A stretch of 64,000 nucleotides of DNA from Paucibacter sp. PLA-PC-4 (lineage in GTDB: Bacteria > Pseudomonadota > Gammaproteobacteria > Burkholderiales > Burkholderiaceae_C): NCBI RefSeq assembly GCF_026241155.1, contig NZ_JAPFGP010000001.1, positions 496,001-560,000 of the forward strand, read 5' to 3'. The notes under the pieces were generated by a model, which was given only the letters and a program-made list of their open reading frames with translations, was not told the DNA's origin and did no database searches. A program made the translations under genes and the position numbers. Positions 25,892-37,867 of the stretch are shown here, piece by piece (position 1 is the first letter of the stretch; each line of letters starts with the position of its first letter).

Positions 25892-28189
25892 ATGAGCAAA
25901 ACCCTGTCGCCGGCTGAAGCCGCCTTGCGCGAAGCTGCGCTCGAGTACCACCGCAGCCCGACTCGCGGCAAGATCTCGGTCACGCCCACCAAGGCCCTGT
26001 CGAATCAGCGCGATTTGTCGCTGGCCTACTCGCCCGGCGTCGCCTATCCCTGCCTAGACATCGAGCAAGACCCGACCCTGGCGGCCGAGTACACCTCGCG
26101 CGGCAATCTGGTCGGCGTGATCACCAATGGCACGGCGGTGCTGGGCCTGGGTGATATCGGCCCGCTGGCGGCCAAGCCGGTGATGGAGGGCAAGGGCTGC
26201 CTCTTCAAGAAGTTCGCCGGCATCGATGTGTTCGACATCGAACTGGCCGAGCGCGACCCGGATAAGCTGGTCGAGATCATCGCGGCGATGGAGCCGACCC
26301 TGGGCGGTATCAATCTGGAAGACATCAAGGCGCCGGAGTGCTTCTACATCGAGAGGAAGCTGCGCGAGCGCATGAACATCCCGGTCTTCCACGACGACCA
26401 GCACGGCACGGCCATCATCAGCGCGGCGGCCCTGCTCAACGGCCTTGAGCTGGTGGGCAAGGACATCGCCAAGGTCAAGCTGGTGACCTCCGGTGCGGGC
26501 GCGGCGGCGATCGCCTGCCTGGATGTGATGGTCGGCCTGGGCGTGGCTCGCCAGAACATCTTCGTCGTCGACTCCAAGGGCGTGATCCGCGAAGGACGTG
26601 GTGACAAGCTTGACGAGAGCAAGCAGCGCTACTGCCAGCAGACCGAGGCCAAGACCCTGGCCGATGTGGTGGCCGGCGCCGATGTCTTTCTTGGCTGCTC
26701 GGCCCCGGGCGTGCTGACGGCCGAGATGGTCAAGACCATGGCCGAGCGACCGATCATCCTGGCCCTGGCCAATCCCGAGCCCGAGATCCGGCCCGAGCTG
26801 GCCAAGGCCGTGCGACCAGACTGCATCATCGCCACCGGCCGTTCGGACTATCCGAACCAGGTCAATAACGTCCTGTGCTTCCCGTATATTTTCCGCGGCG
26901 CGCTGGACTGCGGCGCAACCAAGATCACCGAGGAAATGAAACTGGCCTGCGTGCGCGAGATCGCGGAGCTGGCCAAGGCGGAGACCAGCGACGAGGTGGC
27001 GGCCGCCTACGCCGGCGAGGAACTGGCCTTCGGCCCCGACTACCTGATTCCCAAGCCCTTCGATGCCCGGCTGATCCTGCGCATCGCGCCTGCGGTGGCG
27101 CGGGCGGCAGAAGCCTCTGGGGTTGCGACCCGGCCGATCAAGGATCTGGACGCCTACCGCCAGGAGCTGTCGCGTTTTGTCTACCAGACCGGCATGTTCA
27201 TGCGGCCGGTGTTTGCGGCGGCCAAAGCCAATCCCGCGCGGGTGATCTACGCCGAGGGCGAGGACGAGCGGGTGCTGCGCGCGGTGCAGGTGGCGCTGGA
27301 CGAGGGCCTGGTCAAGCCGACCCTGATCGGCCGCCCCGAAGTGATCGCAATGCGCATCCAGCGCGCCGGCCTGCGCTTGCAGCTGGGTGGCGATGTCGCG
27401 GTGATCGACCCGGAGAACGACGCGCGCTTTCGCCAGTACTGGGAGGCCTATCACCAGATCATGGGCCGGCGCGGCTTCACGCCCGAGGCGGCCAAGGCGG
27501 CGGTGCGGCGCTCCAACACCACCATCGGCGCGCTGGCCATCAAGCTGGGCGATGCCGACGCGATGATCTGCGGCATGGTGGGCCGTTTCGACAGCCATCT
27601 GGAGCATGTCTACGAGCTGATCGGCCTGAAGCCCGGGGCACGCAGCTTTGCGACGATGAACGCGGTGATGCTGGAGAAGCAGACCCTGTTCATCACCGAC
27701 ACCTTCGTCAACGACAGCCCCGATGCAGAACAGCTGGCCGAGATCGCCGCCATGGCGGCCGAGGAGGTGCAGCGCTTTGGCCTGCCGCCCAAGCTGGCCT
27801 TTGTCTCACACTCGATGTTCGGCTCCAGCAAGAGGCCCTCGGCCGTCAAGATGCGGCGTGCGCACGAGCTGTTCGCGGCCGCCCATCCGGAGATCGAGAG
27901 CGACGGCGAGATGCACGGCGATGCGGCGCTCAGCGAGGCTGTGCGTCAGACCTTCCTGCCCGATAGCAAGCTCAAGGGCTCAGCCAATTTGCTGGTGTTG
28001 CCGACGCTGGACGCAGCCAACATCCTCTTCAATGTGCTGAAGATCAGTGCCGGCCAGGGCGTCACGGTCGGGCCCATCCTCTTGGGGACGGCAGCGCCGG
28101 TGCACATCCTGACGCCCTCGGCCACGGTGCGACGCATCGTCAACATGACGGCGCTGGCTGTTGCGGATGTGCTCGCGTCAAAGGGATGA
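25892..28189 (+). CDS. maeB: NADP-dependent malic enzyme with C-terminal phosphotransacetylase-like domain
   Basis: A 765-residue MaeB-type enzyme that decarboxylates malate to pyruvate with NADP. Residues 1 to about 430 form the malic enzyme part ([35 protein letters not shown], the NAD(P)-binding [16 protein letters not shown]). Residues about 430 to 765 form a phosphate acetyl/butyryltransferase-like domain ([19 protein letters not shown] and the ending [19 protein letters not shown]). In homologues this domain is regulatory and senses acetyl-CoA rather than catalysing transfer. The ATG follows AGGAGAC. The gene lies between pgk and pyk at the pyruvate node. Confidence 0.96.
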   Translation: MSKTLSPAEAALREAALEYHRSPTRGKISVTPTKALSNQRDLSLAYSPGVAYPCLDIEQDPTLAAEYTSRGNLVGVITNGTAVLGLGDIGPLAAKPVMEGKGCLFKKFAGIDVFDIELAERDPDKLVEIIAAMEPTLGGINLEDIKAPECFYIERKLRERMNIPVFHDDQHGTAIISAAALLNGLELVGKDIAKVKLVTSGAGAAAIACLDVMVGLGVARQNIFVVDSKGVIREGRGDKLDESKQRYCQQTEAKTLADVVAGADVFLGCSAPGVLTAEMVKTMAERPIILALANPEPEIRPELAKAVRPDCIIATGRSDYPNQVNNVLCFPYIFRGALDCGATKITEEMKLACVREIAELAKAETSDEVAAAYAGEELAFGPDYLIPKPFDARLILRIAPAVARAAEASGVATRPIKDLDAYRQELSRFVYQTGMFMRPVFAAAKANPARVIYAEGEDERVLRAVQVALDEGLVKPTLIGRPEVIAMRIQRAGLRLQLGGDVAVIDPENDARFRQYWEAYHQIMGRRGFTPEAAKAAVRRSNTTIGALAIKLGDADAMICGMVGRFDSHLEHVYELIGLKPGARSFATMNAVMLEKQTLFITDTFVNDSPDAEQLAEIAAMAAEEVQRFGLPPKLAFVSHSMFGSSKRPSAVKMRRAHELFAAAHPEIESDGEMHGDAALSEAVRQTFLPDSKLKGSANLLVLPTLDAANILFNVLKISAGQGVTVGPILLGTAAPVHILTPSATVRRIVNMTALAVADVLASKG

Positions 28190-28271
28190 AACCGCGTGAA
28201 ACCATTGCCGGCGTCCTGATGCGGCCCATAATCGCTCGCCCGTAACTAAATTCCAGCGAGACCGCTTCATC

Positions 28272-29702
<1,431 letters not shown>

Positions 29703-30722
29703 TCAGCTGTTCTGCGCGCTCTTGACCAGGGCCGCGATGCGCGGTGTCATATGGGTAGGCAGCAGTTCCACTTCCTTGTGCGCCCGCGCGAACACGCGGA
29801 ACAGCTCGTCGGCGAAGCCATGGCCGACATCGGCTACGCCATCGAAGCTGATCTCGGCGCGCTTGAACATCGGTAGCCGGGCGGCAACGCGCCGCGCTTG
29901 CGCGCGTGAATCAAGCGGCTGGCCCGGGCCGGCCAAGAGCCTCAAGGCAATCGTCGTCTGGTCGAACTCGATGCCATCGCCCGCCGTGCTCCAGGCTTCC
30001 AATACTTGATCGAGCGTGCGCTTGGTGTCCAGCGCGATCGCCATATAGATCGAGCTGCCCTGGCGCGGCAGCGGGCGGCCACGCTGCCAGCCGGTTGACT
30101 CCCAGGCGCGGCGCTGGAAGGCGGTGTTGTTGGCATGGATGTCGAACACATCGGCCAGCTGGGAGCTGAAGAATAGGCCGCGACCGGTGTGCATCTCCGG
30201 CTGGCTGGTCAGCCGCCCCTTGCTGAGTTCCAGCATCGCGTGCTGGGCATCGGCAATATCAAAAGCGGAACAGATCTTGTCGAACACGCCGCAGCCGTCG
30301 TCCGAGACCAGCAGCTGCACATGGCTGGGGGTCTGGCGCAGCGAGACGGTGACACTGGAGCCGCCGCTGTGGTCAGCCGCGTTGTTGACCAGCTCGGTGA
30401 AGCCATGCTGGATCATCCGGGCCACATGGGGCGGCAGATCAAAATTGGGTGCAAAGTCGCGCTGCCACGGCAAGTCCTCCTGCAGGCCGTGCAGCGTGTA
30501 GCTGCGCGCCACCTGGCGTAGCAGGCCGGGGGCAAAGACCGGGCGGCGGCTCGTGCCGCTGCGCGTGAGCCAATGGGCTTCGACCAGGCGGCGCAGCGCC
30601 GCCTGCACGGCGCGGCGGCTGGCGCCGGTGCGCTCCTCCACGTGCGCGGCCAGGTCATGCGAGTGCTCGCGCGCTGCGGCGCTGATCCAGAGGGTCAGGT
30701 GGTCAATGGCTAGGCGTGTCAT
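29703..30722 (-). CDS. HTH - GHKL ATPase - STAS-like (DUF4325) protein
   Basis: A 339-residue three-part protein. Residues about 20 to 62 are a winged-helix-like segment (HVEERTGASRRAVQAALRRL). Residues about 95 to 235 are a GHKL/HATPase_c domain with N-box ELVNNAADHSGG (109-120), the G1 motif VSDDGCGVF (139-147) and GRGLFFSSQLADVF as the G2 region. Residues about 255 to 335 match DUF4325, a STAS-like domain (DVGHGFADELFRVFARAH). The order resembles an anti-sigma-factor kinase and its anti-anti-sigma STAS partner joined on one chain with a DNA-binding segment. No histidine-phosphoacceptor domain is seen. The ATG at 30722 is chosen; the upstream frame has no homology. It is divergent from fba. 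Confidence 0.8.
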   Translation of the reverse strand: MTRLAIDHLTLWISAAAREHSHDLAAHVEERTGASRRAVQAALRRLVEAHWLTRSGTSRRPVFAPGLLRQVARSYTLHGLQEDLPWQRDFAPNFDLPPHVARMIQHGFTELVNNAADHSGGSSVTVSLRQTPSHVQLLVSDDGCGVFDKICSAFDIADAQHAMLELSKGRLTSQPEMHTGRGLFFSSQLADVFDIHANNTAFQRRAWESTGWQRGRPLPRQGSSIYMAIALDTKRTLDQVLEAWSTAGDGIEFDQTTIALRLLAGPGQPLDSRAQARRVAARLPMFKRAEISFDGVADVGHGFADELFRVFARAHKEVELLPTHMTPRIAALVKSAQNS

Positions 30723-30964
30723 GGCAGGGCTCCCACCCGAGTGTGCCCCGGACACCCCGCGCAGTACGCGGCGAAAAGGGCCCGAAAACATCGCGCTGAG
30801 CCTAGCGGCAGGCCTGTTTAGCCGCAAGCGCGCTTGTACCGACCCGTATCCAGGGGGCATGGATGTCTTGGCGATAGGGCGCCGTTAGAATCAGTCGCAG
30901 TTACGGCGGGGTTACCTTGGGCCGCGCCTGCAAGAATTCTTCAACTTTAGCGAGGATATTCCTC
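30723..30964. promoter_or_regulatory. Divergent intergenic region between the HTH-GHKL gene and fba
   Basis: About 240 bases without a credible gene. It should hold the fba promoter and that of the divergent HTH-GHKL gene. TTAGAAT near 30886 is a possible -10 element for fba, but no convincing -35 is placed. GCGAGGA at about 30949 serves as the fba ribosome site. Confidence 0.35.
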
Positions 30965-32029
30965 ATGGCTCTCGTCTCCATGCGTCAGTTGCTGGACCAT
31001 GCCGCCGAACACGGCTACGGCATCCCGGCCTTCAACGTCAACAACCTTGAGCAGGTTCAGGCCGTGATGGCGGCTGCCGACGAGGTCGGCGCGCCCGTCA
31101 TCCTTCAGGCTTCGGCAGGCGCCCGCAAGTACGCCGGCGAGGCCTTCATCAAGCACCTGATCCAGGCTGCCGTCGAGGCTTACCCTCACATCCCGCTGGT
31201 GATGCACCAGGACCACGGCACCAGTCCAAAGGTCTGCGAGGGCGCGATCAATCTGGGCTTTGGCTCGGTGATGATGGACGGCTCGCTGATGGAGGACGGA
31301 AAGACTCCCGCCTCGTTCGAGTACAACATGGAGGTGACCCGTAAGGTCGTCGAGATGTCGCACAAGGTCGGTGTTACCGTCGAGGGCGAGCTGGGTTGCC
31401 TGGGCAATCTGGAAACCGGCGAAGCCGGCGAGGAAGATGGCATCGGCGCCGAGGGCAAGCTGGACCACAGCCAGATGCTGACCGACCCCGAGGAGGCCGC
31501 TGTCTTCGTCAAGGCCACCCAGCTGGACGCGCTGGCCATCGCCATCGGCACCAGCCACGGCGCCTATAAATTCTCGCGCAAGCCCACCGGCGACATCTTG
31601 GCCATCGGCCGGGTCAAAGAAATCCACAAGCGCATTCCAAACACCCATCTGGTGATGCACGGCTCGTCCAGCGTGCCGCAGGAGCTGCTGGCCATCATCA
31701 ACCAGTACGGCGGCAAGATGAAGGAGACCTTCGGCGTGCCGGTCGAGGAAATTCAGGAAGCCATCAAGCACGGCGTGCGCAAGATCAATATCGACACCGA
31801 CATCCGTCTGGCGATGACCGGCGCGGTTCGCAAGTTCCTGGCCGAAAACCCCGAGAAGTTCGATGCCCGAGAGTGGCTCAAGCCCGCCCGTGAGGCCGCT
31901 AAGCTGGTCTGCAAGGCGCGTTATCTGGAGTTCGGCGGCGAGGGTCAGGCCGGCAAGATCAAGCCGCGCAGCCTGGTCGACATCGCTGGCGCCTACTCGC
32001 GTGGCGAGCTGAACCAGGTCGTCCAGTAA
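30965..32029 (+). CDS. fba: Class II fructose-bisphosphate aldolase, Calvin-cycle subtype
   Basis: A 354-residue zinc-dependent aldolase that interconverts fructose 1,6-bisphosphate and two triose phosphates. It has [20 protein letters not shown] at the N-terminus, the zinc-ligand stretch [20 protein letters not shown], GEASGxxG-like sequence replaced here by [31 protein letters not shown] and [11 protein letters not shown]. The long insert and the CbbA-like signature place it in the subtype common to betaproteobacteria. The ATG at 30965 follows GCGAGGATATT; a 16-residue upstream extension is unlikely. A terminator follows the gene. Confidence 0.96.
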   Translation: MALVSMRQLLDHAAEHGYGIPAFNVNNLEQVQAVMAAADEVGAPVILQASAGARKYAGEAFIKHLIQAAVEAYPHIPLVMHQDHGTSPKVCEGAINLGFGSVMMDGSLMEDGKTPASFEYNMEVTRKVVEMSHKVGVTVEGELGCLGNLETGEAGEEDGIGAEGKLDHSQMLTDPEEAAVFVKATQLDALAIAIGTSHGAYKFSRKPTGDILAIGRVKEIHKRIPNTHLVMHGSSSVPQELLAIINQYGGKMKETFGVPVEEIQEAIKHGVRKINIDTDIRLAMTGAVRKFLAENPEKFDAREWLKPAREAAKLVCKARYLEFGGEGQAGKIKPRSLVDIAGAYSRGELNQVVQ

Positions 32030-32055
32030 ACCGGGGTCAGCGCCACGCCCGTGCG

Positions 32056-32079
32056 AAGCCCGCCTCGGCGGGCTTTTTA
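32056..32079 (+). terminator. Rho-independent terminator after fba
   Basis: AAGCCCGCC, a short TC loop and GGCGGGCTT form a nine-pair stem that runs straight into TTTT. It lies 27 bases after the fba stop and ahead of purC. Confidence 0.9.
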
Positions 32080-32119
32080 ACGTCCTAAAATCCGGCCCTT
32101 GCTCAGGAAACTCCCCATC

Positions 32120-33019
32120 ATGACCGCTGCCCTGCTCGAATCCTCGCTGACTTCGCTTCCCCTGATCGCCCGTGGCAAGGTGCGCGAGAACTATGCGGTC
32201 GGCGCAGACCGCATCCTGATGATCGCCAGCGACCGGCTGTCGGCCTTCGACGTCATCATGGGCGAGCCGATCCCGGGCAAAGGCGCGCTGCTGACGCAAA
32301 TGGCGCTGTTCTGGTTCGACAAGCTGGACGGCATCGTGCCCAACCACCTGACCGGCGAGGACCCGCTGTCTGCGGTCAGCAGCGCGGCTGAAAAAGCCCA
32401 GGTCCAGGATCGCGCCATGCTGGTCAAGCGCCTGAAGCCGCTGCCGGTCGAGGCGGTGGTGCGTGGCTACCTGGCCGGCAGCGGCTGGGCCGAGTATCAG
32501 AAGAATGGCCAGGTTTGCGGCGTCGTGCTGCCGGCCGGACTACAGAACGCCTCCAAGCTGCCCGCACCGATCTTCACGCCGGCCACCAAGGCAGAGATGG
32601 GTGATCACGACGAGAACATTTCCTTCGACAAGATGGTCGAGATCATCGGCCTCGACCTGGCCACGCGGGTGCGCGACGTCTCGATTGCGCTCTACCAACG
32701 CGCTGCAGACTATGCCCTCACCAAGGGCATCATCATTGCCGACACGAAGTTCGAGTTCGGCCTGGATACCGATGGCACGCTGACGCTGATGGACGAGGTG
32801 CTGACGCCCGACTCTTCGCGCTACTGGCCGATCGAGAGCTATGCCGTGGGCATCAACCCGCCCAGTTATGACAAGCAGTTCGTGCGCGACTGGCTGGAGC
32901 AGGCCCAGGTGGACGGCAAGCCCTGGGGCAAGACCGCGCCAGCGCCGGCCTTGCCGGCGGAGGTGATCGCCAAGACCGCCGCCAAGTACCGCGAGGCGCT
33001 GGAACGCCTGACGCGCTGA
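32120..33019 (+). CDS. purC: Phosphoribosylaminoimidazole-succinocarboxamide synthase (SAICAR synthetase)
   Basis: A 299-residue purine synthesis enzyme that joins CAIR and aspartate with ATP. It begins [20 protein letters not shown] and contains [30 protein letters not shown], the [20 protein letters not shown] motif and [12 protein letters not shown]. This is the longer subtype of SAICAR synthetase found in many proteobacteria. The ATG at 32120 is preferred over a TTG at 32099 because it matches the usual N-terminus. purE and purK lie 2 kb downstream in the same orientation, with a TPR-like gene and a minus-strand YbbN gene between them. Confidence 0.97.
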   Translation: MTAALLESSLTSLPLIARGKVRENYAVGADRILMIASDRLSAFDVIMGEPIPGKGALLTQMALFWFDKLDGIVPNHLTGEDPLSAVSSAAEKAQVQDRAMLVKRLKPLPVEAVVRGYLAGSGWAEYQKNGQVCGVVLPAGLQNASKLPAPIFTPATKAEMGDHDENISFDKMVEIIGLDLATRVRDVSIALYQRAADYALTKGIIIADTKFEFGLDTDGTLTLMDEVLTPDSSRYWPIESYAVGINPPSYDKQFVRDWLEQAQVDGKPWGKTAPAPALPAEVIAKTAAKYREALERLTR

Positions 33020-33029
33020 GCCCCCTGCC

Positions 33030-34136
33030 ATGATTCCCGCCAAATCCCGCCTGCTCAGACGGCTAGATGCCCAGATCGCCACCGCCTCCGGCCAGTTGCA
33101 GTCTGCCGGCCTTCGCGCCCAACGCGCCGTGCTGCTGGCCCGCCATGGCCAGCTGGCCGAGGCCCGGGAGGAGTTGACGGCCCTGCATCAGCTCTCGTTT
33201 CAGCATCCGAATTCGCAGCTGGGTGCCTGGCTGCATTTCGCCGAAGGGCTGATGAGCTACTTCACCGACTTTGGTAGCGCGGCGCGGGAGAAGATTCAGC
33301 GCGCCCAGGCGATCGCCAAGCTGGCCGAGCTCAAGGAGGTCGAGGCGCTGGCCGCAGCCTGGCTGTGCCATCTGGCCTATGTGCGGCACGACATCGATGC
33401 CGTGGTCGGCCATGCCCAGGCCTGCCTGCAACTTGCAGAGCCCGATCACCATGCGGCGCGCGTGCGCGCGGCCATCGCTCTGGGTCTGGCCCATCACTTC
33501 GCCAATCAGCCCGAGGCCGCCCAGGCCTGGTACGGCCAGGCGCGCCAACATGCCTTGGCTGAGGGTGACGACGCCAGCCAGTCGGCCCTGATGTACAACA
33601 TGGCCGAGATGCGCACCGCCCATGTTCGGCGCGCGAGCCTGGCCCATCCGAGCCGGCCGGTGCCCGAGTTGCTGCTGGGGGCCGATTCGATCAAGCACTA
33701 CGACGCGGCTGTCGGCGGCTCGGCGATGGCCGAACTGACGCCGGTGCTGCGTGCCCAGGTGCTGACGGTACAGGGCGATTTCGCCCAGGCGCAGGCGCTG
33801 TACGAGCAGCATCTGCCGCAGGCAATGTCCAAGGGGCTGACGCGGCTGGGCAGCAGCCTGCTGGCCGATCTGGCCTGGTGCCGTTGCAATCTGGGTCAGC
33901 GCGAGCATGCCCTGCAGCAGGCGCGCGAGGCCGAGATCGAGCTGGATCCGGCCTGCGACGTCGACGACCGGGCCGCCACCCACAGCCGGCTAGCCCAGAT
34001 CTACGGCCTGCTTGGTGACGCTGCGGCCGCCAAGCGCCATGCCGCCAGTGCTGCGGCCGAGTGGGTCGAGTTCGCCGCCCAGCAGCAGGCCTGGGCCCGG
34101 GCGCTCGAAGTCGCCGGGCTGTCCCGACCTGGTTAG
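33030..34136 (+). CDS. TPR-like helical repeat protein of unknown function
   Basis: A 368-residue all-helical protein with several TPR-like pairs (LLARHGQLAEAREELTALHQ, QGDFAQAQALYEQHL, GLLGDAAAAKRHAASAAAEW). No signal peptide, enzyme motif or DNA-binding segment was found. Alanine, glutamine and leucine are abundant, as usual for such proteins. It starts 10 bases after purC, so it is in the same transcript, and overlaps the 3' end of the ybbN gene by four bases on the other strand. A role in protein-protein contacts is inferred from the fold only. Similar ORFs next to purC occur in related Burkholderiales, as far as I recall. Confidence 0.65.
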   Translation: MIPAKSRLLRRLDAQIATASGQLQSAGLRAQRAVLLARHGQLAEAREELTALHQLSFQHPNSQLGAWLHFAEGLMSYFTDFGSAAREKIQRAQAIAKLAELKEVEALAAAWLCHLAYVRHDIDAVVGHAQACLQLAEPDHHAARVRAAIALGLAHHFANQPEAAQAWYGQARQHALAEGDDASQSALMYNMAEMRTAHVRRASLAHPSRPVPELLLGADSIKHYDAAVGGSAMAELTPVLRAQVLTVQGDFAQAQALYEQHLPQAMSKGLTRLGSSLLADLAWCRCNLGQREHALQQAREAEIELDPACDVDDRAATHSRLAQIYGLLGDAAAAKRHAASAAAEWVEFAAQQQAWARALEVAGLSRPG

Positions 34137-35086
34137 AACAAGGCCATGCTGAGCTTGCGGCGGTACTGATCCAGTAGCGGGTCGCTGGGCGGCACAACTG
34201 CCTTGCCGGACAGCTCAAGCGTGCCCTTGGCCTCGGCGCCGGGCTGGGCCTTGGGCGCCGGCTTGGTCAGCAGCTCCAGGATGGCGACATAGCTCTTGCG
34301 CGCGGCCTCACCGTTCCAGGCCTTGTCGCGCATGATGATCTCCAGCAGCTCGTCCATCGCCTCGGTGAAGCGCTGGCCGGCCAGATGGGTTCGGGCCAGC
34401 GCGTAGCGGGCCTCGAAATCGCGCTTGTTGGCGGCAATCGCCGACTGCAGGGTCGCGACATCAGAACCGGTCGTCTGCTCTATCGCTGCCAGCCAATGGC
34501 CCAGTGCAGCAAAGCGGGCATGCGGGGTGATGGTGTCGGCGGCCTGGGCGGCCACCGGAGCGAACGCGGCCTTGGCGTCTTGCAGCAGGCCCAGCTCCAG
34601 CAGGGCCTTGATGTAGTCGTAGCGTGCGGTCTCGTTGGCCGGATCGGTTTCGACCGCCTGCTGCAGCTTCGTGAGCGCCGACTCGAGATCACCTTCGGCC
34701 AGCAACTCCTCTGCCTCTGCCAAGTCAGCCTCGGCTTCCAGCATCTGGCCGCTGGGCACATGTTTGTCGAGGAACTCGCGGATCTGCGCCTCGGGTATGG
34801 CGCCGACAAAGCCGTCGACCGGCTGACCGCCGACGAACATCACGCAAAACGGGATCGAGCGCACGCCGAAGGCCTGGCTCAGCTGGCTGGAGATCTCAGG
34901 CTGCTCGTCGCTGTTGAGCTTGGCCAGCTTGAATCGCCCGGCGTAGGCGATCTCGAGCTTTTCCAGCACCGGACCCAGGCTCTTGCAGGGTCCGCACCAG
35001 GGGGCCCAGATGTCCAGCAGCACGGGCTGCTGCATCGAGGCCTGCAGCAGTTCGGTTTCGAAATTCTGTATGGTGATGTCGGTCAT
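34133..35086 (-). CDS. ybbN: Thioredoxin-domain co-chaperone YbbN (CnoX-like)
   Basis: A 317-residue protein with an N-terminal thioredoxin domain ([19 protein letters not shown], Cys31 and Cys34; cis-proline in RSIPFCVMF) and a C-terminal tetratricopeptide-like part of about 170 residues ([20 protein letters not shown]). E. coli YbbN has lost the full CxxC; here WCGPC is intact, so redox activity is likely. The family protects substrates from aggregation and passes them to chaperones. The ATG at 35086 faces away from purE. The last four bases are shared with the TPR-like gene on the other strand. Confidence 0.92.
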   Translation of the reverse strand: MTDITIQNFETELLQASMQQPVLLDIWAPWCGPCKSLGPVLEKLEIAYAGRFKLAKLNSDEQPEISSQLSQAFGVRSIPFCVMFVGGQPVDGFVGAIPEAQIREFLDKHVPSGQMLEAEADLAEAEELLAEGDLESALTKLQQAVETDPANETARYDYIKALLELGLLQDAKAAFAPVAAQAADTITPHARFAALGHWLAAIEQTTGSDVATLQSAIAANKRDFEARYALARTHLAGQRFTEAMDELLEIIMRDKAWNGEAARKSYVAILELLTKPAPKAQPGAEAKGTLELSGKAVVPPSDPLLDQYRRKLSMALF

Positions 35087-35157
35087 GGTCTCTAGCGGCG
35101 CGGGCTTGTTCGGGAGCAGGTGGCGGCAGCCGCCTACAATTCAAGGTTTTCCAGCCT

Positions 35158-35679
35158 ATGGAGCGAGCCGTGCCGAACATGCCAGTCAGCGCCTCCCCCC
35201 TGGTCGGCGTGGTGATGGGCTCCAGCAGCGACTGGGAGACCATGAAACACGCTGCCGACATTCTCGCCGAGTTCGGTGTTCCTTTCGAGGCGCAGGTGGT
35301 GTCCGCCCACCGGATGCCCGACGATATGTTTGTCTATGCCGAGGCCGCTCAAGCCCGCGGCCTGCGCGCGATCATTGCCGGCGCCGGCGGTGCCGCCCAT
35401 CTGCCGGGCATGCTGGCGGCCAAGACCATCGTTCCGGTGCTGGGCGTGCCGGTGGCCAGCCGTCATCTGCAGGGCGTCGATTCGCTGCACTCTATCGTCC
35501 AAATGCCCAAGGGCATTCCGGTTGCGACCTTTGCGATCGGCACCGCTGGCGCCGGTAATGCTGCCCTTTTCGCGATCGCAATGCTGGCGGCCGAGCGGGC
35601 GGACCTGCGCGAGCAGTTGCAGGCCTATCGCCTGCGCCAGACCGAGCATGCGCGCGGCATGACGAAGGACCTTGTCTGA
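35158..35679 (+). CDS. purE: 5-(carboxyamino)imidazole ribonucleotide mutase, catalytic subunit
   Basis: A class I PurE of about 170 residues that moves the carboxyl group from N5-CAIR to CAIR. It has [20 protein letters not shown] at the N-terminus, [18 protein letters not shown] with the active-site histidine, [14 protein letters not shown] and [16 protein letters not shown]. Three possible starts exist (ATG 35158, GTG 35170 with GGAGCG before it, ATG 35179); the first is reported, but the GTG is a good alternative. The stop overlaps the purK start (TGATG), so the pair is translationally coupled. Confidence 0.95.
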   Translation: MERAVPNMPVSASPLVGVVMGSSSDWETMKHAADILAEFGVPFEAQVVSAHRMPDDMFVYAEAAQARGLRAIIAGAGGAAHLPGMLAAKTIVPVLGVPVASRHLQGVDSLHSIVQMPKGIPVATFAIGTAGAGNAALFAIAMLAAERADLREQLQAYRLRQTEHARGMTKDLV

Positions 35680-36842
35680 TGGCCGAGATCTTGCAACCCG
35701 GCGCGACGCTCGGAGTGATGGGCGGCGGCCAGCTCGGCCGTATGTTCGTCCATGCGGCGCAAAGCCTGGGCTACCGCACCGTGGTGCTAGACCCCGATGT
35801 CGACAGCCCGGCCGGGGCGGTTGCCCATGAGCACATCCACGCCGACTACCTGGACGAGGCCGGCTTGGCGCGGCTGGCCGAGGTCTGCGACGCGATCACC
35901 ACCGAATTCGAGAACGTGCCTGCGGCCGCCTTGCAGCGGCTGGCGCGTACGCGCTTTGTCGCGCCGGCCGCAGCTTGCGTGGCGATCTGCCAGGACCGTG
36001 CCGACGAGAAAGCCCATTTCAAGGCCAGCGGGGTAGCCTGCGCGCCCTATGCGCTACTGCGAAGCGAGGCCGATCTGGCGGCAGTGGCGGACAGTCTGCT
36101 GCCCGGCATCGTCAAGACCGCCCGCATGGGCTATGACGGCAAGGGCCAGATCCGCGTCAAGAACCGCGCCGAGCTGCTCGCCGCATGGGATGAGCTCAAG
36201 CGTGTGCCCTGCGTGCTCGAGCAGATGCTGCCGCTGGCGCAGGAGCTGTCGGTTGTGGTGGCCCGCAATGCCCGAGGCCAGACCGTGCACTTCCCGGTGC
36301 AGCAGAACCTGCACCGCGAGGGCATTCTGGCCGTTACTGAGGTGCCGGCCCCGACCGCCAGCGCGGCGCTGCAGCTCCAGGCCGCCAGCGCAGCGGCGCG
36401 TATCGCCGAGGCCATGGCCTATGTGGGCGTGCTGTGCATCGAGTTCTTTGTGCTGCAGGACGGGGCACTCGTTGTCAACGAGATGGCGCCGCGCCCGCAC
36501 AACTCGGGCCACTACACGATGAATGCCTGCGATGTCTCGCAGTTCGAGCTGCAGGCTCGCGCCTTGGCCGGCTTGCCGCTGAACACGCCGCGCCTGCATT
36601 CGCCGACCGTTATGCTGAATCTGCTGGGCGATCTGTGGTTCCTGCCTGACGGCAAGGAGCGCGCGCCCGACTGGGCCGCCTTGCTGGCCATCCCCGGCAC
36701 TCATCTGCATCTGTATGGCAAGGCCAGCGCCAGACCCGGCCGCAAGATGGGCCATTTGAATATCACCGCGGCCACGCCCGAACTCGCCCGCAACCATGCC
36801 CGTCAGGCCGCTGTGATGCTGGGCCTACCGGCCGACTGGTGA
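35679..36842 (+). CDS. purK: 5-(carboxyamino)imidazole ribonucleotide synthase, ATPase subunit
   Basis: A 387-residue ATP-grasp enzyme that makes N5-CAIR from AIR, bicarbonate and ATP. It shows the N-terminal [47 protein letters not shown], the ATP-grasp motif [20 protein letters not shown] and [10 protein letters not shown]. Its start shares a base with the purE stop, and its stop overlaps a GTG of the next gene as GTGA. This gives a compact purE-purK-tsaC unit. PurK is present together with class I PurE, as expected for a bacterium. Confidence 0.96.
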   Translation: MAEILQPGATLGVMGGGQLGRMFVHAAQSLGYRTVVLDPDVDSPAGAVAHEHIHADYLDEAGLARLAEVCDAITTEFENVPAAALQRLARTRFVAPAAACVAICQDRADEKAHFKASGVACAPYALLRSEADLAAVADSLLPGIVKTARMGYDGKGQIRVKNRAELLAAWDELKRVPCVLEQMLPLAQELSVVVARNARGQTVHFPVQQNLHREGILAVTEVPAPTASAALQLQAASAAARIAEAMAYVGVLCIEFFVLQDGALVVNEMAPRPHNSGHYTMNACDVSQFELQARALAGLPLNTPRLHSPTVMLNLLGDLWFLPDGKERAPDWAALLAIPGTHLHLYGKASARPGRKMGHLNITAATPELARNHARQAAVMLGLPADW

Positions 36843-37828
36843 GCGCAATGCTGCTGAACGGCACCGACCCCACCGACATCGCCCGCGCCGCCCACCATTT
36901 GGCCGAGGGCGAGCTGCTAGCCTTGCCGACAGAAACGGTCTATGGCCTGGGGGCGCGAGCCGATGACGATGCGGCGGTGGCCAAGATCTTTGCCGCCAAG
37001 GGCCGGCCCAGCGACCACCCTCTGATCGTCCATGTGTTGGACGCAGCCGATGCGGTGGATTTCGCGGCCGCGCTGCCGCCGGTGGCGCAGCGCCTGATGG
37101 CGGCCTTCTGGCCCGGCCCGCTGACCTTGATCCTGCCGCGGGCACCCGGTGTCGGTGCGGCGGCTGCCGGCGGCCAGGACAGCATCGGCCTGCGCTGCCC
37201 GGCGCACCCGGTGGCCCGGGCGCTGCTGGCAGAGGCCAAGGCCCTCGGCGTGCACGGCGTGGCTGCCCCCAGCGCGAACCGCTTCGGCCGTGTCAGCCCG
37301 ACCCGCGCCGCCCATGTCGAGAGCGAGTTCGAGGGACGGGTGTGGGTGCTGGACGGCGGTGATTGCGCGGTGGGCATCGAGTCCAGCATCGTCGACTGCA
37401 GCCGTGCCCACCCAGTGCTGCTGCGCCCCGGCGTGCTGACGCCGGGCCAGATCGAGGCGGTGGCCGGTGAACCCTTGCGCACGCCCGATGCCCAGGCGCC
37501 GCGCGCCTCGGGCACGCTGGCGGCTCACTATGCGCCGAGCGCTGTGGTGCGTCTGCTTGACGCCCCGACCCTGGCCCAGCGGCTAGGCCAGCAACAATGG
37601 CCGGCGGGGCTGGCGGTATATTCGCGCACGCTGAGCCCGGTGCTCGGCCCGCTATGGCGGTCCATGCCAGGCGATGCGGCGGCGGCGGCTCAGCAGCTTT
37701 TCGCCGTGCTGCGGGAGCTGGACGATGCTGGCGCCGGCGAGATCTGGATCGAGCTGCCGCCCCGCGATGTCGAATGGGACGGTGTGCGCGACCGGTTATC
37801 GCGTGCGGCGGCGGCATTTGCGTCCTGA
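36839..37828 (+). CDS. tsaC: L-threonylcarbamoyladenylate synthase, Sua5 type
   Basis: A 329-residue enzyme that makes threonylcarbamoyl-AMP for t6A37 tRNA modification. The N-terminal YrdC domain has [44 protein letters not shown], the SANRFG-type segment [14 protein letters not shown] and SSIVDCSR. The C-terminal part ([20 protein letters not shown] onward) is the extra Sua5 domain, missing from short TsaC proteins. The GTG at 36839 overlaps the purK stop; an ATG at 36848 is also possible. Its partner TsaB is encoded 3 kb downstream. A TsaD or TsaE gene was not seen. Confidence 0.92.
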   Translation: MSAMLLNGTDPTDIARAAHHLAEGELLALPTETVYGLGARADDDAAVAKIFAAKGRPSDHPLIVHVLDAADAVDFAAALPPVAQRLMAAFWPGPLTLILPRAPGVGAAAAGGQDSIGLRCPAHPVARALLAEAKALGVHGVAAPSANRFGRVSPTRAAHVESEFEGRVWVLDGGDCAVGIESSIVDCSRAHPVLLRPGVLTPGQIEAVAGEPLRTPDAQAPRASGTLAAHYAPSAVVRLLDAPTLAQRLGQQQWPAGLAVYSRTLSPVLGPLWRSMPGDAAAAAQQLFAVLRELDDAGAGEIWIELPPRDVEWDGVRDRLSRAAAAFAS

Positions 37829-37867
37829 GTGAAGAAAACAAGTAAGTTAGCTAGACCTGGAGTGTTC

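Noticed and set aside
26054-27607. Long minus-strand frame of 517 codons antisense to maeB
   Set aside because: His/Gln/Arg-rich translation typical of the complement of GC-rich genes; maeB has clear family motifs over its full length.
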